A DNA stretch of 64,000 nt from Yersinia vastinensis (GCF_902726565.1 NZ_CACVAF010000001.1:310001-374000), one strand, 5' to 3'; counted from the stretch's first letter, positions 18,074-27,513 are shown. Notes: generated from the sequence alone by a model not told the origin. Made by a program: numbers and translations.

Positions 18074-18346
18074 TTATCCCACCAACTGTGCAGCTTGGTG
18101 GAAGATACTGACGGTAAAGTCACTCAGTTTGGTGAGCATCCATTTCCCTGCAAAAATCAGAACTAGCATGGTCATCACTAGTCGTGGTAGAAAGCTGAGA
18201 GTTTGCTCATTAATCTGTGTGGTGGCCTGAAAGATGCTGACCAGTAAGCCCGTCAGTAAGCTGGGAATAATGGCAACGATGGAAATAATCAAGACCAGAT
18301 ACAACCCTGCTGCAATGATGTCTCCGGCAATATCTGTAGTCATCAT
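18074..18346 (-). CDS. lfiQ: Flag-2 export apparatus protein LfiQ (FliQ family)
   Basis: This is the small two-helix subunit of the FliPQR channel. At 90 residues it has the normal length. It shows two membrane segments (AAGLYLVLIISIVAIIPSLL and RLVMTMLVLIFAGKWML) separated by the conserved SIFQATTQINEQTLSFLPR loop. It starts 1 nt after the lfiP stop. Confidence 0.94.
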   Translation of the reverse strand: MMTTDIAGDIIAAGLYLVLIISIVAIIPSLLTGLLVSIFQATTQINEQTLSFLPRLVMTMLVLIFAGKWMLTKLSDFTVSIFHQAAQLVG

Positions 18347-18347
18347 G

Positions 18348-19118
18348 CTATAGCCCCTGAACGCTGGCGGTCAGCGTACCGACGATCAATGTCCAGCCAT
18401 CGCATAAGACAAACAACATCAATTTGAATGGCAGTGAGACAATGAGTGGCGACAACATCATCATGCCCATCGCCATTAAAATACTGGCGACAATCAGGTC
18501 GATGACCAAAAACGGAATGTAGATCATAAAGCCAATCTGGAAAGCGGTTTTCAGCTCACTGAGAATGTAGGCTGGGGTGACCACCGTCAGATCCTGCAAC
18601 TGGGGTTCACCCGTGACTTGAGCGATATCCATCATCTGTTCCAACGAGCTAGTGCTGGTTTGTGCCAGCATGTAATTCTTGAGTGGAACTTCGGCTCGGC
18701 TTAGTGCCTGCGGTAATGTAATTTCGTCATTTTGGAAAGGGATAACGGCGTCTTGATGGATTTTAGTCCATACCGGGCGCATCACCAGGAGGGTTAGAGC
18801 GAGCGCAATCCCTGTCAGCACTTTATTCGGCGGGCTTTGTTGCAATCCCAACGCCTGACGCAATATTGCCAACACGATAATAAAGCGAGTGAAGCAGGTC
18901 ATCATTAGCATCATGATGGGCAGCAAACCAAGCAGTGTCATCAAGATCAGGATTTCAATTTTGACGTTATAATCCTGACCGGCAGCCGTAGGGACCGTGC
19001 TAAATAGGGTAATTCCCCCGTCTTGCGCCAAAAGAAGGGGGGAATACAGCAGTCCACAAATAATCAGACCACAACTCAAGATGCTGGTAGTGGTGACGGG
19101 GAGGCGGCTTAAGATCAT
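18348..19118 (-). CDS. lfiP: Flag-2 export apparatus protein LfiP (FliP family)
   Basis: FliP is the main channel-forming export component and is unusual in having a cleavable signal peptide. The 256-residue product begins with one (SILSCGLIICGLLYSPLLLAQ) and continues with the family signatures LLGLLPIMMLMMTCFTRFII and AILRQALGLQQSPPNKVLTG. The C-terminal part has MMMLSPLIVSLPFKLMLFVL. Its start overlaps the lfiN stop by 4 nt. Confidence 0.95.
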   Translation of the reverse strand: MILSRLPVTTTSILSCGLIICGLLYSPLLLAQDGGITLFSTVPTAAGQDYNVKIEILILMTLLGLLPIMMLMMTCFTRFIIVLAILRQALGLQQSPPNKVLTGIALALTLLVMRPVWTKIHQDAVIPFQNDEITLPQALSRAEVPLKNYMLAQTSTSSLEQMMDIAQVTGEPQLQDLTVVTPAYILSELKTAFQIGFMIYIPFLVIDLIVASILMAMGMMMLSPLIVSLPFKLMLFVLCDGWTLIVGTLTASVQGL

Positions 19119-19504
19119 AAAGCGAGTTCACCCAAGCCTTGGCTGTTAAAACTGACAATACGCAAGCCGTACTTTTCATTAATAACCACGACTTCAGCCT
19201 GACCAAACATGATGCCATTGACTTTGATATCCAGCGGTTCACCCGCCAGCTTGTCCAATTCAATGACTGAATCATTATTCACCGTCATCAGTTCAGAAAG
19301 AGGGATATCTACCGAGGCGACCTCCAATGTCAGAGTGACAGGGATGCGACTGAACAGAGATATTTTGCGTTGCTGTTCATGCAGGCTGTTATCAATTACG
19401 GGTACTTCGGCGACTTCAATTGTCTGGGGAGCGAGAGTTGCGCTCTCCTCCAGTGAAAAGTTAAAGTCCATATCATTGCTGAGTTCGAGTGTTTGGTCAG
19501 TCAT
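19115..19504 (-). CDS. lfiN: Flag-2 motor switch protein LfiN (FliN family)
   Basis: FliN forms the lower part of the C-ring and helps set rotation and export. The 129-residue protein has an acidic N-terminus and a C-terminal SpoA/SPOA domain: IPVTLTLEVASVDIPLSELM, LAGEPLDIKVNGIMFGQAEV and VINEKYGLRIV. It overlaps lfiM at its start (8 nt) and lfiP at its end. Confidence 0.93.
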   Translation of the reverse strand: MTDQTLELSNDMDFNFSLEESATLAPQTIEVAEVPVIDNSLHEQQRKISLFSRIPVTLTLEVASVDIPLSELMTVNNDSVIELDKLAGEPLDIKVNGIMFGQAEVVVINEKYGLRIVSFNSQGLGELAL

Positions 19505-20375
19505 GGTTTATCTCATTAGTTTTGTCATTAAATTCAGATAAAAATAGCTTTCCGCGGCTTTCTGTCACCACAGCGCTAAATAAAGGCTCCGAGCCAATAA
19601 ATACCGGGAAATTTTCAGGTAGTGCGGCGGGAATAATATCGCCTTCTTTTAAGTTCATTAGTTCAGCAAAAGTTAGTTCGCTGCAACTTAATTGGCTTGT
19701 TAGCCGAACAGGTAGTTTTTTTATTAACAAATCAAATTGTTTCACTGATAAGCTTTGCGCTTTTTTCTTCTCTTCTTGATATTCTTTTTTTAATGTATTG
19801 AGTAACCTATCAACATGAGGTAGGTCAATCAGTAATGTGAAACCACATTGCTCATATCCCTTTAGCCAAAAATCCATACGGTATGACCAATACACAATAG
19901 GATGAGCATTATTGTTTTTTATGACCAGTGGTTCACCGAAAGTTGGTTGGTTAAGAATAAGTTCTGCAATCTCAATACTAAGTTTGTTTTTTAACCTTTC
20001 TTCTGTCTGCGTTATGGGTGAACTTTGTATGCTTGAAGTAATGTTTTTTTCTTTAGTCAACCCATAGTAATCATTGAGGATATTGAGCAGGAGTGTCCGA
20101 TCAATATCAAAGGCGATATCACCCATTTGGCTACTGAGTATCTTTGCATTCTTATACTGACAGTCGGTTTCGAATTTAATATCTAATAAACTGATATTAA
20201 TGCGATATTTTTTTAAAAAATAGAGACTAATGTTATTTTCAATAACAGCAAAGTAGTCACCCACTATCTTGGGTATTTTATGATATGGACGACCTAGTTT
20301 ATTAATGTCTAATGTCATCACTTTGGGGAGCGAGTCCTTGTTATGAACCTTTGCTTTAGCTTTGTTTTGCTGCAT
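19497..20375 (-). CDS. lfiM: Flag-2 motor switch protein LfiM (FliM-like)
   Basis: This is the first gene of the minus-strand export/switch operon. The 292-residue product is somewhat shorter than classical FliM. It contains a central CheC-like region and a C-terminal SPOA domain (LIKKLPVRLTSQLSCSELTF and LKEGDIIPAALPENFPVFIG). The N-terminus lacks the clear LSQDEIDALL motif that binds CheY-P in polar FliM proteins. That is common in lateral systems and suggests a motor that does not respond to CheY in the standard way. Assignment rests on the SPOA domain and on position before lfiN. Confidence 0.88.
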   Translation of the reverse strand: MQQNKAKAKVHNKDSLPKVMTLDINKLGRPYHKIPKIVGDYFAVIENNISLYFLKKYRINISLLDIKFETDCQYKNAKILSSQMGDIAFDIDRTLLLNILNDYYGLTKEKNITSSIQSSPITQTEERLKNKLSIEIAELILNQPTFGEPLVIKNNNAHPIVYWSYRMDFWLKGYEQCGFTLLIDLPHVDRLLNTLKKEYQEEKKKAQSLSVKQFDLLIKKLPVRLTSQLSCSELTFAELMNLKEGDIIPAALPENFPVFIGSEPLFSAVVTESRGKLFLSEFNDKTNEINHD

Positions 20376-20900
20376 GGTTTATCCAAAATCAGAGTCAGGC
20401 TAATTTTCCTCATTTCCACCAATAGGGGTGATGAGTGAGATAGTTTTAATACCAGTAAGTCACTTTTATTGCCGAACAATAGGCTTCCATACCCATTAGT
20501 ATTTATTTGAATAAAGAGTGGCAAATATATTAATGCATCCTATTCTGTGTATTTGTTGCTTAAGTTTTATCGGTGCTAATTAAACCAGTCATTACAATTC
20601 AATACAATAGTGAATACTTTATTAATTTATTTGTTTTTTATTTACAAAACAAGTAGATAAATCATTAATTGATTGATTTGTATGGGTTAATTTTTTTAAT
20701 TTTTATTTAATTACTTTATTTACAATAGGGTGTTTATAGTCTCGTTCTCAATGATTTACGCCATTGCTTTATGAACCGTTATTAATAATTCGCCGTGGTC
20801 TTCGTATTTTTATTTGTTAACCATTTAAGACTGTTTTTTTTGTGTCGTATTATTAATTATTGAGCGCATTTCATCCGCTTTACTGGAGAGGAAATACATT
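20376..20900. other. Divergent intergenic region between lfiM and lafK
   Basis: About 525 bp of very AT-rich DNA between divergent flagellar operons. I find no credible ORF. No TGGCAC-N5-TTGC sigma-54 element is evident on either strand, unlike the regions before lfgB and lafB. This fits lafK and lfiM being early genes read by another sigma factor, but I could not pick a specific promoter. Confidence 0.5.
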
Positions 20901-21944
20901 GTGATGAATATGACTGTAGATATGTTATCGAAGAGCGAACATGGTTTTGTCGCGAATGCTCCCTCCAGTGTGAGTGTATTCTCGCTAGCTCGTCGTGTTG
21001 CAGAGTTTAATGTTCCTGTATTAATTACGGGGGAAACAGGTACGGGGAAAGAGTGTGTGGCAAAATATATCCATCAGAAAGCCATGGGCGATAATTCACC
21101 GTATGTGGCCGTAAACTGTGCAGCGATTCCTGAGAGTATGCTGGAGGCCATTCTGTTCGGCTATGAAAAAGGTGCTTTTACAGGGGCGGTAGCCAGTGTC
21201 GCAGGTAAATTTGAACAGGCCAATGGTGGAACATTATTATTAGATGAAATTGGCGATATGCCATTGGCGCTGCAAGTTAAATTACTTCGAGTATTACAAG
21301 AACAAGAAGTTGAGCGTTTGGGAAGTCATAAACGAATTCCACTCGACATCAGAATTATTGCTTCAACTAATAAAGATTTGAGTATTGAAATAGCCGAAGG
21401 GCGTTTTCGTCAGGATCTTTATTATCGTTTGTCTGTTGTGCCTATCCATATATCACCTTTGCGAGAAAGACCAGAAGATATTATGCCGCTGGTGATGGCG
21501 TTTTTTAATAAATATAAAAACTTTTTAGACGTAAAAATAAATATAACGCCACGCGCGCAAAATCAGTTACAGGCATACCCTTGGCCGGGTAATGTTCGTG
21601 AGTTAGAAAATGTTATTCAGCGAGGGATTATTATGAGTAATAACGGGCTGATAGATACACCACATTTAGGTTTATCTACGGCACATGACTTTTCATCAGT
21701 AGAAAGTGAAACGCAAGCCAATAATCTGACATCGTCAGTTGTAAATTTTCAGCCGACCGATCATGGCAGCAATATTAAATTACGTGGTCGGTTGGCCCAG
21801 TATCAATATATTGTGGATTTACTAAAACGACATCAGGGAAATAAATCCAAGACCGCTGCATTTTTAGGTATTACTCCCCGCGCTTTGCGATATCGGCTGG
21901 CCAATATGCGTGAAGATGGTATCGACATCGAGTGTTACTCGTAA
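20901..21944 (+). CDS. lafK: Sigma-54-dependent transcriptional activator LafK
   Basis: LafK-type proteins are the master activators of lateral flagellar genes and work with sigma-54 RNA polymerase. The 347-residue product lacks a receiver domain and begins close to the AAA+ core. It has Walker A GETGTGKE near residue 42, the sigma-54-contact loop GAFTGA near 93, Walker B LLLDEIGD near 115, and the R-finger region NVRELENVIQRG near 235. A C-terminal Fis-type helix-turn-helix (GNKSKTAAFLGITPRALRYR) ends it. GAGG upstream is 9 nt from GTG 20901 and 12 nt from ATG 20904; either could be the start. It leads the lafK-lfiEFGHIJ operon. Confidence 0.93.
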   Translation: MMNMTVDMLSKSEHGFVANAPSSVSVFSLARRVAEFNVPVLITGETGTGKECVAKYIHQKAMGDNSPYVAVNCAAIPESMLEAILFGYEKGAFTGAVASVAGKFEQANGGTLLLDEIGDMPLALQVKLLRVLQEQEVERLGSHKRIPLDIRIIASTNKDLSIEIAEGRFRQDLYYRLSVVPIHISPLRERPEDIMPLVMAFFNKYKNFLDVKINITPRAQNQLQAYPWPGNVRELENVIQRGIIMSNNGLIDTPHLGLSTAHDFSSVESETQANNLTSSVVNFQPTDHGSNIKLRGRLAQYQYIVDLLKRHQGNKSKTAAFLGITPRALRYRLANMREDGIDIECYS

Positions 21945-21955
21945 GAGGAAAAAAG

Positions 21956-22333
21956 ATGGATAAGGTCGGCGCTATCAATATGCCACGTCTGCAATTGCCT
22001 GTGATGTTGGAAATGCAGCAGATGGCTGCTCAGGCAAGTCATCGCATTGAGTTTGGCACAGTCCCGCAGGTCAATGAGAGTCACTTATGGGGTCCGGAAA
22101 AGGACGTGAATTCCCCCTCTTTTTCCTCCGTATTCAACAGTGCGATTCGCAGCGTGGATAACTTACAACATGTGGCCAGCAATAAGCAGACCGCCATGGA
22201 TATGGGCATCAGTGATGATTTAACCGGCACGATGTTAGCAAGTCAGAAAGCCAGTGTGGCTTTCTCCGCGATGGTGCAAGTGCGTAACAAGCTTACCTCT
22301 GCACTGGATGAAGTCATGAATACAGCGTTGTAG
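21956..22333 (+). CDS. lfiE: Flag-2 MS-ring/rod junction protein LfiE (FliE family)
   Basis: FliE joins the MS ring to the proximal rod and is an early export substrate. From ATG 21956, with AGAGGA directly upstream, it is 125 residues. The C-terminal half has the FliE pattern FSSVFNSAIRSVDNLQHVAS and SQKASVAFSAMVQVRNKLTS ending near the terminus. The frame is open 8 codons further upstream, but that stretch overlaps the lafK end. Confidence 0.92.
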   Translation: MDKVGAINMPRLQLPVMLEMQQMAAQASHRIEFGTVPQVNESHLWGPEKDVNSPSFSSVFNSAIRSVDNLQHVASNKQTAMDMGISDDLTGTMLASQKASVAFSAMVQVRNKLTSALDEVMNTAL

Positions 22334-22342
22334 GGTAAATCG

Positions 22343-23965
22343 GTGTTAGAGAAAATTAAGCAAAAATTATCCTTCATCCCGTTGGGTAATCATCAAAAAA
22401 ACATTCTCATGGGTGCTGTGGCCATTTTGGTCACTGGCGTCATTATTTTCAGCCTATGGCGTAATGCGCAGGGATATACCGCGCTGTTTGGTTCGCAGGA
22501 AAATATTCCCGTCGCGCAGATGATTGAAGTCTTGGATCGGGAGGCCATTGCCTATCGGATTAGCCCAGACAACGGTCAGGTACTCGTCTCTGAACATCAA
22601 TTAGGCAAAGCGCGTATGTTGCTGGCTGCCAAAGGGATTACCGCGACGCTACCAGTGGGTTACGAATTAATGGATAAGGAAACAATGCTGGGGAGCAGCC
22701 AGTTTATCCAAAATGTTCGTTACAAACGCAGTCTGGAAGGGGAACTGGCGCAAAGCATCATGGCATTAAGTGCCGTGGATTATGCCCGCGTTCACTTAGG
22801 GATGAGTGAAGCCAGCTCTTTTGCTATCAGTAACCGCTCAGAAAGTAGTGCCTCGGTGGTGGTTCGGCTGAAGTATGGCCAGACTCTGAAAACAGAGCAG
22901 GTGGGGGCTATTGTCCAGTTGGTTGCGGGTAGCATTCCCGGTATGAAAGCGGCCAATGTTCGAGTGGTCGATCAACATGGTGAGCTGCTATCGCAAGCTT
23001 ATCAGGCCCACAGTAATGGTATGCCAAGTGTGAAAAGTGGCGCTGAATTAGCCCATTACATACAAAGCACAACCGAGAAAAGCATTGCCAACCTGCTGAG
23101 TTCCGTAGTGGGTAGCAATAACTATCGCATCAGTGTGGCAACACAGCTTGATTTAAGCCGCATTGAAGAAACACTGGAGCGATTTGGCGCGGAACCGCGT
23201 ATCAGTGATGAAAATATCCAGCAGGAAAATGGCACCGATGAACTGGCGATGGGAATACCGGGTTCTTTAAGTAATCAGCCGGCCGCGCAACAGCAAACTG
23301 GGGCTTCACCTACCATCAGCCGCAGTCAGGCCCAGCGTAAATACACCTATGACCGTGATATCCGCCATGTTCGCTATCCCGGCTTTAAGCTGGAGAAGAT
23401 GACGGTGGCCGTTATCTTGAATAAATCGGCCCCGGCACTGGAAAAATGGTCACCGGAACAGATGAATGAATTAAAGCGTTTAATTGAAGATGCCGCCGGT
23501 ATTGATGTTAAGCGTGGAGACTCTTTGACCCTGAATATGCTGGCATTTACTGCGCCGACTTTGATGGAAGATCCTGCCATTAAGTGGTGGCAAGACCCAA
23601 CAACGTTCCGCTGGGCTGAGATTCTCGGTATCGGCTTGCTGTCTCTGCTGTTCTTGTTATTTGGTCTGCGGCCATTAGTGAAGCGACTGACGCGTAAGGA
23701 TGAGCAAGTTGTGGGTCTCACGCAGAGTGAGGAGGGGCAGAGTTCGGAGGTAATCAATGGTACAGCCCCAAGTCTCAGTGAGTTAGAGCGGGCATTATCA
23801 GGCTCCTCATTCCAAGAGAATGACAATCTGCCGCCGCAAGGCTCTGGTTTAGAAACCAAAATTAGCCACTTACAACAATTGGCTCAGTCAGAAACTGAAC
23901 GTGTCGCCGAAGTCATTAAACAATGGATTAATAATAATGAACGAATTAAACCCCAATCAGAATGA
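22343..23965 (+). CDS. lfiF: Flag-2 MS-ring protein LfiF (FliF family)
   Basis: FliF builds the inner-membrane MS ring on which the flagellum assembles. The 540-residue product has a first membrane helix at about 22-42 (ILMGAVAILVTGVIIFSLWR) and ring-building motifs (GYTALFGSQENIPVAQMIEV and KRSLEGELAQSIMALSAVDY). A second membrane helix lies near 425-445 (ILGIGLLSLLFLLFGLRPLV), followed by a cytoplasmic C-terminus for FliG binding. The start is GTG 22343, 9 nt after lfiE. The end overlaps lfiG by 29 nt. Confidence 0.94.
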   Translation: MLEKIKQKLSFIPLGNHQKNILMGAVAILVTGVIIFSLWRNAQGYTALFGSQENIPVAQMIEVLDREAIAYRISPDNGQVLVSEHQLGKARMLLAAKGITATLPVGYELMDKETMLGSSQFIQNVRYKRSLEGELAQSIMALSAVDYARVHLGMSEASSFAISNRSESSASVVVRLKYGQTLKTEQVGAIVQLVAGSIPGMKAANVRVVDQHGELLSQAYQAHSNGMPSVKSGAELAHYIQSTTEKSIANLLSSVVGSNNYRISVATQLDLSRIEETLERFGAEPRISDENIQQENGTDELAMGIPGSLSNQPAAQQQTGASPTISRSQAQRKYTYDRDIRHVRYPGFKLEKMTVAVILNKSAPALEKWSPEQMNELKRLIEDAAGIDVKRGDSLTLNMLAFTAPTLMEDPAIKWWQDPTTFRWAEILGIGLLSLLFLLFGLRPLVKRLTRKDEQVVGLTQSEEGQSSEVINGTAPSLSELERALSGSSFQENDNLPPQGSGLETKISHLQQLAQSETERVAEVIKQWINNNERIKPQSE

Positions 23966-24992
23966 TGACGCGATCGTCAGTGATACCCCCTCAGCGGCTG
24001 CCCCCATTCGCAGCCGTCTAGAGCAAGCCGGTATTTTGTTGCTGAGTATCGGTGAAGAAGCGGCGGCGATGGTGATGCAAAAGCTGAGTCGTGAAGAGGT
24101 GGTGTGTATCAGCCAGACGATGTCTCGTCTGCATGGGGTCAAGTTGAACCATGCGCGGCAGGCTCTGGATGATTTCTTTATTGATTATCGCGAACAAAGT
24201 GGAATTAACGGCGCATCGCGCAGTTATCTTCAGGGCATCTTGAATAAAGCCTTGGGCAGTGACATTGCCAAGAGTGTGATTAATGGCATTTACGGTGACG
24301 AAATTCGCCACCGTATGACGCGCTTGCAGTGGGTAGGCACACCACAACTGGCCGCACTGATTGAGCAGGAACATCTGCAATTGCAGGCCGTATTTTTAGC
24401 CTTTTTGCCGCCAGATGTTGCCGCCGAAGTGCTGGCCTATTTGGAAAAGGGCCGCCAGGACGATGTGCTATATCGCATTGCCAAACTTGATGATGTGAAC
24501 CGTGATGTGGTGGATGAGCTGGATCGCCTGATTGAGCGCGGTGTTGCCGTGCTGTCAGAACACGGTTCTAAAGTGGTGGGGATAAAACAAGCCGCCAATA
24601 TCGTCAATCGAATTCCGGGTAACCAGCAACAACTGCTGGAGCAATTAGGGGAGCGTGACGAAGAGGTCTTGAATGATCTCAAAGATGAAATGTATGAGTT
24701 CTTTATTCTGAGCCGTCAGAGTGAAGTGACTTTGCAGCGCTTGATGGATGATATACCGATGAGCGACTGGGCGATTGCCCTGAAAGGCACCGAGCCGGTG
24801 TTGCGCCAAGCTATCTATGACGTGCTGCCAAAACGCCAGATACAGCAATTGCAAAATGCCACAAACCGCATGGGGGCGGTGCCGGTGAGCCGGGTAGAGC
24901 ATGTGCGCAAAGAAATTATGGTGCAGGTGCGTCAGTTGGCAGAAGCGGGCGAAATCCAAGTGCAATTGTTCGCTGAACAGACCATGGAGTAA
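23937..24992 (+). CDS. lfiG: Flag-2 motor switch protein LfiG (FliG family)
   Basis: FliG is the rotor protein that interacts with the stator. From ATG 23937 it is 351 residues. It shows the FliG-N region (GILLLSIGEEAAAMVMQKLS), the middle domain (QLAALIEQEHLQLQAVFLAF LPPDVAAEVL in two adjoining parts) and the torque-generating C-terminal domain with charged residues around DEVLNDLKDEMYEFF and MSDWAIALKGTEPVLRQAIY. The longer frame from 23901 lies inside lfiF and is not needed. Confidence 0.94.
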   Translation: MNELNPNQNDDAIVSDTPSAAAPIRSRLEQAGILLLSIGEEAAAMVMQKLSREEVVCISQTMSRLHGVKLNHARQALDDFFIDYREQSGINGASRSYLQGILNKALGSDIAKSVINGIYGDEIRHRMTRLQWVGTPQLAALIEQEHLQLQAVFLAFLPPDVAAEVLAYLEKGRQDDVLYRIAKLDDVNRDVVDELDRLIERGVAVLSEHGSKVVGIKQAANIVNRIPGNQQQLLEQLGERDEEVLNDLKDEMYEFFILSRQSEVTLQRLMDDIPMSDWAIALKGTEPVLRQAIYDVLPKRQIQQLQNATNRMGAVPVSRVEHVRKEIMVQVRQLAEAGEIQVQLFAEQTME

Positions 24993-24996
24993 GGCA

Positions 24997-25713
24997 ATGC
25001 TAAAGAAAAATAGCCCTCGCGCCGGCGAAATGAGCGTGCGGGTGCATCAGTTTCCGCCTTTACGCCAGCATCGTCAAAACCCCCAGGCTGCTGAAGGGGG
25101 GATTATGGATCCGGCGGAATACCAAAAACAGCTCATGGAAGGATTCCAAGAGGGGGTGAGCCAAGGATTCAGTAAGGGCCTCGGCGATGGAAAAGAGGAG
25201 GGATATCAGGAAGGCGTCCGTTTGGGCTATGACGATGGTGTGCAAAAAGGAAAAGTGGAAGGGCGGCAGTTGGAGAGCTGCCGTTTTAATGAGGCGGTGG
25301 AGCCTTTCTCCCATTATGTCGCCAAAATGCGTGACTATTTACGGACCTATGAAAACCGCCGTCGTGATGAGTTGCTGCAATTGGTGGAGAAAGTCACTCG
25401 TCAGGTCATCCGCTGTGAACTGGCGTTGCAGCCAGCGCAGTTGCTGGCGCTCGTGGAAGAAGCCTTGGCGGCCCAGCCTGCCGTCCCGACTCAACTGAAA
25501 GTGTATTTGAACCCTACTGAGCTGGGTCGCATTAATGATGTTGCACCAGAGAAAGTCCAACAATGGGGTTTGGTTGCCGATGCAGATATGGTCAGCGGTG
25601 AGTGCCGAGTGGTAACAGACACCACGGAAATTGATGTGGGTTGCCAGCATCGTCTGGATCAATGTGTTGACGCATTGAAAAACAGCTTGCTGCCGGATCA
25701 AGAACATGGGTGA
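24997..25713 (+). CDS. lfiH: Flag-2 export ATPase regulator LfiH (FliH family)
   Basis: FliH holds the export ATPase FliI inactive and anchors it to the C-ring. From ATG 24997, 4 nt after lfiG, the protein is 238 residues. Residues about 45-90 carry the glycine-repeat helix typical of FliH (GFQEGVSQGFSKGLGDGKEE and GYQEGVRLGYDDGVQKGKVE). The C-terminal half has VTRQVIRCELALQPAQLLAL and VVTDTTEIDVGCQHRLDQC. It overlaps lfiI by 8 nt. Confidence 0.93.
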   Translation: MLKKNSPRAGEMSVRVHQFPPLRQHRQNPQAAEGGIMDPAEYQKQLMEGFQEGVSQGFSKGLGDGKEEGYQEGVRLGYDDGVQKGKVEGRQLESCRFNEAVEPFSHYVAKMRDYLRTYENRRRDELLQLVEKVTRQVIRCELALQPAQLLALVEEALAAQPAVPTQLKVYLNPTELGRINDVAPEKVQQWGLVADADMVSGECRVVTDTTEIDVGCQHRLDQCVDALKNSLLPDQEHG

Positions 25714-27043
25714 ACTCGCAGCACTAGATAATGCCTTAAAATCTATTGATAACATTAACTTAGCCAGAGTTTCTGGCCGTTTAGTGCGTGTTAACGGCAT
25801 TCTGCTGGAAAGTGTGGGGTGCCGTTTGGCTATTGGCCAACGTTGCCGTATTGAAAGTACGGCAGAAACGTTTATCGATGCCCAAGTGGTCGGTTTTGAC
25901 CGGGAGGTCACCTACTTGATGCCCTTTAAACAACCCGATGGTTTGATGGGCGGATCGAGGGTCTTCCCTTGTGAGTTGGACGGCGAATTAATGATAGGTG
26001 ACAGTTGGCTCGGGCGAGTTGTTAATGGTCTGGGCGAACCCATCGATGGCAAAGGGGCACTGAGTGGCGATACGCCCTTGGCGCCGCAATTGCCGCAAAT
26101 TCATCCACTGCAACGCCAGCCAGTCAGTGCACCATTGGATGTCGGTGTTAAAGCCATCAATGGCCTGCTCACCATTGGAAAAGGGCAACGGGTGGGATTG
26201 ATGGCTGGCAGCGGCGTAGGTAAAAGCATGCTGCTGGGCATGATGACGCGCTACACTCAGGCCGATGTCGTGGTGGTCGGGTTGATTGGCGAGCGTGGCC
26301 GAGAAGTGAAAGAGTTTATCGAACACTCATTGCAGGCCAGTGGTATGGCTAAGTCAGTGGTGATTGCTGCTCCAGCAGATGAATCCCCGCTGATGCGGAT
26401 TAAGGCCACTGAGTTGTGCCATTCCGTTGCCACTTATTATCGTGATAAAGGCCAAGACGTGTTACTACTGGTGGACTCCCTGACCCGCTACGCCATGGCA
26501 CAACGGGAGATCGCTCTGTCATTGGGGGAGCCTCCCGCAACCAAGGGCTACCCACCTTCTGCTTTCAGTATTATTCCCCGTCTGGCTGAAAGTGCAGGTA
26601 ACAGCGATGGTGATGGCACCATGACCGCTATTTATACGGTCTTGGCGGAAGGCGACGATCAGCAGGATCCCATCGTCGATTGTGCCAGAGCGGTATTGGA
26701 TGGTCACATTGTACTGACGCGAAAATTAGCAGAAGCCGGCCACTATCCTGCCATTGATATTGGCCAGTCCATCAGCCGCTGTATGAATCAAATATCGCCG
26801 CGTGAACAGATGCTCTCGGCGCGATTATTAAAACAGTGTTATGCCGATTACATGGAGATCAAGCCCTTGATCCCACTAGGAGGGTATGTGGCAGGTGCCG
26901 ATCCTGCGGTGGATCGGGCGGTACAATCTTACCCAGCAATTATTGATTTTCTGCGCCAGGAAGTGAGCCAACCGGCATCACTTGCGGCCACTCTTGAGCA
27001 TCTGAATGTGCTATATCCGTGTAATGAAAAGGCATGCGAATGA
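25706..27043 (+). CDS. lfiI: Flag-2 export ATPase LfiI (FliI family)
   Basis: This is the hexameric ATPase that powers and organises flagellar protein export. The 445-residue product is related to F1-ATPase beta subunits. Walker A GSGVGKS is near residue 169, followed by VVVGLIGERGREVKEFIEHS, Walker B VLLLVDSLTRYAMAQREIAL near 255, and YPPSAFSIIPRLAESAGN. Length and motifs are standard. The stop overlaps the lfiJ ATG as ATGA. Confidence 0.96.
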   Translation: MGELAALDNALKSIDNINLARVSGRLVRVNGILLESVGCRLAIGQRCRIESTAETFIDAQVVGFDREVTYLMPFKQPDGLMGGSRVFPCELDGELMIGDSWLGRVVNGLGEPIDGKGALSGDTPLAPQLPQIHPLQRQPVSAPLDVGVKAINGLLTIGKGQRVGLMAGSGVGKSMLLGMMTRYTQADVVVVGLIGERGREVKEFIEHSLQASGMAKSVVIAAPADESPLMRIKATELCHSVATYYRDKGQDVLLLVDSLTRYAMAQREIALSLGEPPATKGYPPSAFSIIPRLAESAGNSDGDGTMTAIYTVLAEGDDQQDPIVDCARAVLDGHIVLTRKLAEAGHYPAIDIGQSISRCMNQISPREQMLSARLLKQCYADYMEIKPLIPLGGYVAGADPAVDRAVQSYPAIIDFLRQEVSQPASLAATLEHLNVLYPCNEKACE

Positions 27044-27477
27044 ATATGATCAAAACGCTGCAACAATTACAGCAGCTACGCCAACGAGCATTGAACCAAG
27101 CCAGTAGCCAACTGGCACAACAAAAGCAGCTTTGTCAGCGCTATCAGAGCAATATCAACGCACTGTCTTCATTAGCGAATTTGTCGTCAAATACCGAGAC
27201 CAAGGTGGCGGCCTTACAAATGGCCAATAATGCGCACTATAAGCGGCATATTCAGCGTGTTATTGATTGGCAAAAGCAGGAGCAGGTTTTGGCGACGATG
27301 GAAGTTGGCAAGTTGCAAATCCAGTTACAACAGCAAGCCCGCCAAGAAAAAACCGTGGCTATCGTGTTGGAGCAGCAGAAAGAACAGCACCAGTTGGAAC
27401 AGGGGCGCAGTGAGCAAAAGGCCACAGATAGTCAAGCGGCACAATGCTGGCAACGGCGCAATACCGTAGAGAGATGA
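27040..27477 (+). CDS. lfiJ: Flag-2 export chaperone escort LfiJ (FliJ-like)
   Basis: FliJ is a small coiled-coil protein that binds FliI/FlhA and recycles chaperones. The 145-residue product from ATG 27040 is very rich in Gln, Leu and charged residues and is almost wholly predicted coiled coil, as expected. It has little sequence conservation; the call rests on this composition and on position after lfiI. AAAAGG is 8 nt upstream of 27040, which favours it over the ATG at 27034. It is the last gene of the lafK operon. Confidence 0.85.
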   Translation: MNMIKTLQQLQQLRQRALNQASSQLAQQKQLCQRYQSNINALSSLANLSSNTETKVAALQMANNAHYKRHIQRVIDWQKQEQVLATMEVGKLQIQLQQQARQEKTVAIVLEQQKEQHQLEQGRSEQKATDSQAAQCWQRRNTVER

Positions 27478-27487
27478 CTCAATCGTT

Positions 27488-27513
27488 AAGCACTCAATTT
27501 GAGTGCTTTTTTA
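27488..27513 (+). terminator. Rho-independent terminator after lfiJ
   Basis: AAGCACTCAA and TTGAGTGCTT form a perfect 10-bp inverted repeat around one T (27488-27508), followed by TTTTTA. The same hairpin recurs at 28288, on the far side of the higBA pair. Confidence 0.88.

Noticed and set aside
23374-23859. 161-codon minus-strand ORF inside lfiF
   Set aside because: It lies fully antisense to a clear FliF-family gene and its protein looks like a reverse-frame artefact rich in Ser, Arg and Pro.
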